Below are positions 51,029-55,178 of a stretch of 55,178 nucleotides of DNA, piece by piece. The position numbers and the translations under genes are program-made. This DNA is from Lachnospiraceae bacterium (GTDB lineage Bacteria > Bacillota > Clostridia > Lachnospirales > Lachnospiraceae), in NCBI GenBank assembly GCA_016284315.1, contig JAEEOO010000045.1, positions 1 through 55,178 on the forward strand, read 5' to 3'. The notes beneath the pieces are model-generated. The model saw only the letters and a program-made list of their open reading frames with translations, was not told the origin of the DNA and did not search any database. Numbering within the stretch: the stretch's first letter is position 1; each line of letters begins with the position of its first letter.

Positions 51029-52642
51029 TTAGAGCTGAGGGCCTGCAGCAACAAGTGCCTTACCGGCCTCGTTGGTCTCATACTTCTTGAAGTTCTTGAT
51101 GAAACGTCCTGCAAGATCCTTTGCCTTGGTCTCCCACTCTGAAGGATCAGCGTAAGTATCTCTGGGATCAAGGATCTCAGTAGAAACTCCGGGAAGCTCG
51201 GTAGGAACCTCGAAATCGAAGTAAGGAATCTTCTTGGTAGGAGCCTTCTTGATGTCTCCGTTAAGGATAGCATCGATGATTCCTCTGGTATCAGGAATAG
51301 AGATTCTCTTTCCGGTTCCGTTCCATCCGGTATTTACGAGATAAGCCTTAGCTCCGTTCTTCTCCATCTTCTTAACGAGCTCCTCACCGTACTTGGTAGG
51401 ATGAAGCTCAAGGAATGCCTGTCCGAAGCATGCTGAGAAGGTAGGGGTAGGCTCAGTGATTCCACGCTCGGTTCCTGCAAGCTTTGCAGTGAATCCTGAA
51501 AGGAAGTAGTACTGAGTCTGCTCGGGAGTAAGAATTGAAACGGGAGGAAGTACTCCGAAAGCATCAGCTGAAAGGAAGATTACGTTGTCAGCTGCAGGAC
51601 CTGCGGATACTCCGTTTACATTCTTAGCGATGTTCTTGATGTGCTCGATGGGATAAGATACACGAGTGTTCTCGGTAACGCTCTTATCGTCGAAGTCGAT
51701 CTTTCCGTTTGCATCAACGGTAACGTTCTCAAGGAGTGCGTTTCTCTTGATTGCGCCGTAGATGTCAGGCTCGTGCTCTTTGTCAAGGCCGATAACCTTA
51801 GCGTAGCATCCACCCTCAAGGTTGAATACTCCGTTGTCGTCCCAGCCGTGCTCGTCATCACCGATGAGGAGACGCTTAGGATCGGTTGAAAGTGTGGTCT
51901 TACCGGTTCCGGAAAGTCCGAAGAAGATAGCGGTGTGCTTACCTTCCATATCAGTGTTAGCTGAGCAGTGCATTGAAGCCATGCCCTGAAGAGGGAGGAA
52001 GTAGTTCTGCATAGAGAACATACCCTTCTTCATCTCTCCGCCGTACCAGGTGTTAAGGATAACCTGCTCGCGGCTGGTAACGTTAAAGAGAACTGCGGTC
52101 TCAGAGTTAAGACCAAGCTCCTTGAAATTGGTAACCTTAGCTTTTGAAGCGTTGTAAATAACGAAGTTGGGCTCGAACTCAGCTTCCTCTTCGGGAGTGG
52201 GCTGGATGAACATGTTCTTTACGAAATGAGCCTGCCAAGCAACTTCCATGATGAAACGAACTGCAAGACGGGTTCCCTTGTTTGCTCCGCAGAATGCGTC
52301 AACAACGAAAAGTCTCTTGTTTGAAAGCTCTTCTACAGCGAGCTTCTTGCAGGCGTCCCATGCAGCCTGAGATGCACGATGGTTATCGTTGGGATACTCA
52401 GGGCTGTCCCACCATACGGTGTCATGTGATGTAGCATCATCAACGATGAACTTGTCTTTAGGGGAACGTCCTGTATAGATACCGGTCATAACATTTACTG
52501 TGTCAAGCTCGGTAACCTGACCTTTGTCGAATCCTGTAAGATCTGACTTGGTCTCCTCCTGGAAAAGAGTCTCGAAAGAAGGATTGTAGATGATTTCTGT
52601 GGCACCTGTGATGCCATACTGGGTTAAGTCGATGTTTTTCAT
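51029..52642 (-). CDS. pckA: Phosphoenolpyruvate carboxykinase (ATP)
   Basis: This enzyme interconverts oxaloacetate and PEP with ATP/ADP; in rumen-type fermenters it often runs toward oxaloacetate and succinate. The 537-residue protein is taken from ATG 52642, which has AAAGGATAAGGA upstream; the frame is open 11 codons earlier but those cover the ribosome site. Kinase-1 P-loop is [10 protein letters not shown] (241-250), and kinase-2 LIGDDEHGW is at 259-267. The substrate block [15 protein letters not shown] and the segment [15 protein letters not shown] complete the ATP-type pattern. It is monocistronic with its own promoter and terminator. Confidence 0.97.
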   Translation of the reverse strand: MKNIDLTQYGITGATEIIYNPSFETLFQEETKSDLTGFDKGQVTELDTVNVMTGIYTGRSPKDKFIVDDATSHDTVWWDSPEYPNDNHRASQAAWDACKKLAVEELSNKRLFVVDAFCGANKGTRLAVRFIMEVAWQAHFVKNMFIQPTPEEEAEFEPNFVIYNASKAKVTNFKELGLNSETAVLFNVTSREQVILNTWYGGEMKKGMFSMQNYFLPLQGMASMHCSANTDMEGKHTAIFFGLSGTGKTTLSTDPKRLLIGDDEHGWDDNGVFNLEGGCYAKVIGLDKEHEPDIYGAIKRNALLENVTVDANGKIDFDDKSVTENTRVSYPIEHIKNIAKNVNGVSAGPAADNVIFLSADAFGVLPPVSILTPEQTQYYFLSGFTAKLAGTERGITEPTPTFSACFGQAFLELHPTKYGEELVKKMEKNGAKAYLVNTGWNGTGKRISIPDTRGIIDAILNGDIKKAPTKKIPYFDFEVPTELPGVSTEILDPRDTYADPSEWETKAKDLAGRFIKNFKKYETNEAGKALVAAGPQL

Positions 52643-52703
52643 TTCCTTATCCTTTCTTAATAAAAAAATTGTCATCAGTTAAGCAAAAACTTACCTATTC
52701 TGT

Positions 52704-52731
52704 ATTTTATCAAATACACAATATTTGTCAA
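52704..52731 (-). promoter_or_regulatory. pckA promoter
   Basis: The minus strand reads TTGACA, a perfect -35, a 16-base spacer and TAAAAT, about 65 bases upstream of the pckA start. The surrounding 160 bases are very AT-rich, with no obvious operator. Confidence 0.7.
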
Positions 52732-52823
52732 TGTCAGAGAGCTTTGGAAAACCGTTTTTTACACTTATTTTATAAACAAAAATATACTGATGGTTACTCC
52801 AAAATTTGGTAAATATTTTTACT

Positions 52824-52856
52824 AAAAAAGCCCTTGTGCTAGACAAGGACTTTTTT
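52824..52856 (-). terminator. Terminator overlapping the response regulator stop
   Basis: AAAAAAGTCCTTGT / ACAAGGGCTTTTTT (minus strand) make a strong stem, with a G-C/mismatch step, followed by T residues. The stop codon TAG (52839-52841) lies in the loop, so the 5' arm is coding for the last residues of the protein. Confidence 0.85.
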
Positions 52857-53654
52857 GATCATTTCATATAAAGCATCTCGTTCAACCGGCTTGCCAAGAT
52901 AACCTTGGGGCTTGAGTTTAACGATCTCCATAATCCTCTCTCTGTCTTTGACACCGGTCATGAACAGGATCGGTGTATTTTCGCTGCCGGCTATGCCCCT
53001 GATGTTCTTGAAAACATCGGGTCCCTTTTCACCCGGCATCTCGTAGTCGAGAAGGATCAGATCTGTATGCTTTTTCTCTAAGAACTTGTAAGCGATCTCT
53101 CCGCTCTTTGCGGTAGCCACCTCGTAGTCCTCGTGAAGATAGTCTTTAATGACTTTCAGCATGAGGGGATCATCATCAATGACGAGAACGTGTTTCTTAT
53201 CCTCTCCGTTGAGTTGCTTAAGGATGTCATCCCATCCGCCGCCGGCTGCAACCTCGGGAGCTTTTCCAACAACAATATCATCACTCTCCCTGTTTTCAAG
53301 GATCCTGATAACTCTGTCCTTAAGAGTTGCTTCATCGGGGCTGATGATCTGGTGCATGGAAGGCGCACCGCTCTTTGCCTGATAATCGGCGCAGTCAAGA
53401 TCTGAGCCGACGATGACAAAGTGCTTGCCCGTTTTAATGTACTTATCTTTGAAATCGGCCACTGCTGAGAAATCGGCTTCATTTTCATTATCCATGCAGT
53501 ATATCACCGCATCTGAATCAAAAGCCTCCATGTGGCGTTCGAGATCCGCCTTTCTGGCTGAACAGGTAACGCATTCAAAGTCTGCAGAAAGATGATCAAA
53601 AAAGAGATCGATTATTGCTTTATTATTGCCGAAAAGTAACAGTTTTTTACTCAT
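52839..53654 (-). CDS. Two-part response regulator with C-terminal receiver
   Basis: This 271-residue protein has a C-terminal receiver domain (about 153-271) with phospho-acceptor D203 in LILLDYEMPGEKG and K255 in YLGKPVE. The N-terminal half (1-125) also has a receiver-like alternating fold but lacks the acidic pocket, so it looks degenerate. A linker near 130-150 is Gly-rich. There is no DNA-binding or enzyme output domain, so it likely passes a phosphate or binds a partner. No kinase gene is next to it; the hybrid kinase at 4703 is a possible partner, without direct evidence. It has its own promoter. Confidence 0.88.
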   Translation of the reverse strand: MSKKLLLFGNNKAIIDLFFDHLSADFECVTCSARKADLERHMEAFDSDAVIYCMDNENEADFSAVADFKDKYIKTGKHFVIVGSDLDCADYQAKSGAPSMHQIISPDEATLKDRVIRILENRESDDIVVGKAPEVAAGGGWDDILKQLNGEDKKHVLVIDDDPLMLKVIKDYLHEDYEVATAKSGEIAYKFLEKKHTDLILLDYEMPGEKGPDVFKNIRGIAGSENTPILFMTGVKDRERIMEIVKLKPQGYLGKPVERDALYEMIKKVLV

Positions 53655-53724
53655 ACAAGTTTCCTTTTCATAATCTCAGTTTCTATATGACCATTTTTGA
53701 ACTACAAGAAAAATATGTATAAAT

Positions 53725-53753
53725 ATTATACAGTTTCTCGGATCAGTATTCAA
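53725..53753 (-). promoter_or_regulatory. Response regulator promoter
   Basis: The minus strand reads TTGAAT, a 17-base spacer and TATAAT, about 70 bases upstream of the response regulator start. It begins only 15 bases after the stop of the aminopeptidase P gene. Confidence 0.7.
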
Positions 53754-53768
53754 CAAAAAAATCTTTTA

Positions 53769-55178
53769 TCAAATAGCTGCAGTCTCTTCTCTAAGCCAGT
53801 TCTTCTCCTCTTCGGTAAGGAAAGGAGATACGGTATTGTAAACCTTCTCATGATACTCATTCAAGAGCCTGATATCCTGAGCACTCATGTAAGCGGGATC
53901 AATGCTTCTCTTATCGAAAGGAACCATGGTAAGGGTTTCAAATCCGAAGAAAGGACCGTAATCGTCGGCATACTCCTTAGACTTTCCTTCGAATGCCATG
54001 CTCTTGCCTGCATTATCCTTGAGTTTTGATGTTTCAAGGCAGACCATCATATTCTCAAGTCTTATTCCGAAATGTCCGTCAAGATATACACCGGGCTCGT
54101 CGGAAGTAATCATTCCTTCCCTGAAGCTCTCAGTCATCTTTCCACCTGCGCCCTTAAGGTTAATATTCTGAGGTCCCTCATGTACATTAAGAAGGAAGCC
54201 TACGCCGTGGCCTGTTCCGTGACGATAATCCGCACCAATGCTCCAAAGGGGCTGTCTTGCAAGAACGTCGAGGTTCTGACCGGTTGTTCCCTCAGGGAAT
54301 ATTGCAGCTGCAAGCCTTAAGTTTCCAACAAGAACCGCAGTGAAAAGTTTAACCATTTCTTCGGTTGGCTCACCCATTACAAAAGTACGGGTAATGTCGG
54401 TGGTTCCCTCGAAGTACTGTCCGCCTGTATCCATGAGAAGGAATGCATCCTTCTTGATAACAGCGTTTGATTTCTCGTCAGGCTCGTAGTGGATGATGGC
54501 ACCGTGTTCTGCGGTAGCAATGATGGGTGCAAAGCTCTGGTCGATAAAGCCCTTCTGCTCTTTTCTTAAGTTGAGAAGGATATCTGAAACCTCAAGCTCT
54601 GTAACTTTCTTTTCTCCGGCCTTGAATGAAGGATCCTCGCGGAGCTGATGAAGTCTGTAAAGAAGTTTTGTAACAGCTACGCCATCCTTAATGTGAGCCT
54701 GTCTCTCGAATTCAACCTCTTCGGGAGTCTTGCAAGCCTTCATAAGAATGATGGGGCAGGTATCCTCAAGGATCTTTACTCTCTCTCCTGCAGTCTTGAT
54801 TGCTTTGTAAAGAGTGAAGGATACGCGCTTGGGATCGATCATAACCGTCGGTTCTTCGATGGGTGTATTCTTCATTCTCTCGAGGTGAGAATAAATATGG
54901 TTGTATGATCTAATTTCGATTCCGTCTGCAGTAAGTTCTTCGATAACATCTGCTGAAAGAATTGTCTTGTTTAAATAAAGAGTTAAGCTGTCCTCGGTAA
55001 CAACAAGGTATGAAAGACAAACTGGATTAAATTCGATATCTCCGCCTCTAAGAAGAAGGAGCCATGCAATGTCATCAAGAGATGAAATAACAAGAACATC
55101 AGCGTTCTTCTCTCTCATTGCTCTTCTTACTCTTGCGATTCTTTCTTCTCTTGATTCTCCGGTATTGTCCTTAGTCAG
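53769..55178 (-). CDS. M24B aminopeptidase P (Xaa-Pro aminopeptidase), N-terminus outside window
   Basis: This metallopeptidase removes an N-terminal residue before proline. The frame is open to the right edge (codons upstream of the methionine at 55118 read on without a stop), so at least 470 residues are coded here and the N-terminal creatinase domain is partly missing. Family enzymes of this type are near 595 residues. The pita-bread metal ligands are visible: two aspartates in LMDTGGQYFEGTTDITRTF, the histidine in RHGTGHGVGF, and glutamates in TSDEPGVY and RLENMM. The C-terminal domain resembles the eukaryotic-type APP extension. No terminator is evident in the 114-base gap after it. Confidence 0.93.
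   Translation of the reverse strand: MTKDNTGESREERIARVRRAMREKNADVLVISSLDDIAWLLLLRGGDIEFNPVCLSYLVVTEDSLTLYLNKTILSADVIEELTADGIEIRSYNHIYSHLERMKNTPIEEPTVMIDPKRVSFTLYKAIKTAGERVKILEDTCPIILMKACKTPEEVEFERQAHIKDGVAVTKLLYRLHQLREDPSFKAGEKKVTELEVSDILLNLRKEQKGFIDQSFAPIIATAEHGAIIHYEPDEKSNAVIKKDAFLLMDTGGQYFEGTTDITRTFVMGEPTEEMVKLFTAVLVGNLRLAAAIFPEGTTGQNLDVLARQPLWSIGADYRHGTGHGVGFLLNVHEGPQNINLKGAGGKMTESFREGMITSDEPGVYLDGHFGIRLENMMVCLETSKLKDNAGKSMAFEGKSKEYADDYGPFFGFETLTMVPFDKRSIDPAYMSAQDIRLLNEYHEKVYNTVSPFLTEEEKNWLREETAAI

Overview
The window reads as chromosomal DNA of a low-to-moderate GC, Gram-positive anaerobe of the Clostridia, most likely a Lachnospiraceae member of the Butyrivibrio/Pseudobutyrivibrio/Roseburia type. 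The reasons are the strong AGGAGG-type ribosome binding sites, the redox repressor Rex, a cytosolic GH9/GH5 pair, PEP carboxykinase, FakA/DegV fatty acid kinase genes, LPxTG sortase pili and SipW-type export. This is inference from gene content; there is no rRNA or tRNA gene in the window. Almost everything is on the minus strand. The clear plus-strand genes are an AraC regulator, an ABC-F ATPase and one unknown protein.

Layout by position: 1-2082, the 5' part of a GH9 glycosidase, running off the left edge; 2083-2551, a long gap holding a striking 52-53 bp period array of alternating ACCTCATT/AATGAGGT words and the tsf terminator; 2552-4471, rpsB-tsf; 4703-8907, a TRAP-type binding lipoprotein co-transcribed with a large hybrid sensor kinase; 9143-11091, a cytosolic GH5 divergent from an AraC regulator; 11242-13851, rex, a coiled-coil protein and alanine racemase; 13935-14677, a YgjP-like metallopeptidase bracketed by inverted pairs of GC-rich REP-like repeats; 14765-16726, an ABC-F ATPase; 16969-18928, gntR-icd with a visible operator.

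19098-32947 is one 12-gene surface locus. It combines a sortase C pilus (tip adhesin, backbone pilin, sortase C, minor pilin-like protein, its own signal peptidase) with a SipW/TasA-like module (two SipW-type secreted proteins, a VQTGD-anchored protein, a MucBP-like membrane protein, SipW and a class B sortase). 33216-33929 is a divergent gene of unknown function.

34018-42993 is the most intriguing coding region. It is a tight nine-gene operon behind one good promoter: PilZ, an adenylate-forming ligase with a fused carrier domain, a protein with two PlsC domains, a free acyl carrier protein, an LRAT/NlpC-like thiol enzyme, a serine alpha/beta hydrolase, a DegV/FakB fatty-acid binder, a FakA kinase and a membrane alpha/beta hydrolase with cysteine at the nucleophile position. 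The parts suggest an unassigned acyl-activation and lipid-acylation pathway, perhaps under c-di-GMP control.

43135-50188 is a housekeeping run (yihY-like, pheS, pheT, M18 aminopeptidase, queA), preceded at 50298-50482 by a structured RNA that looks like 6S RNA. 50556-53654 holds a small membrane protein, pckA and a response regulator, and 53769-55178 is an M24 aminopeptidase P cut by the right edge.
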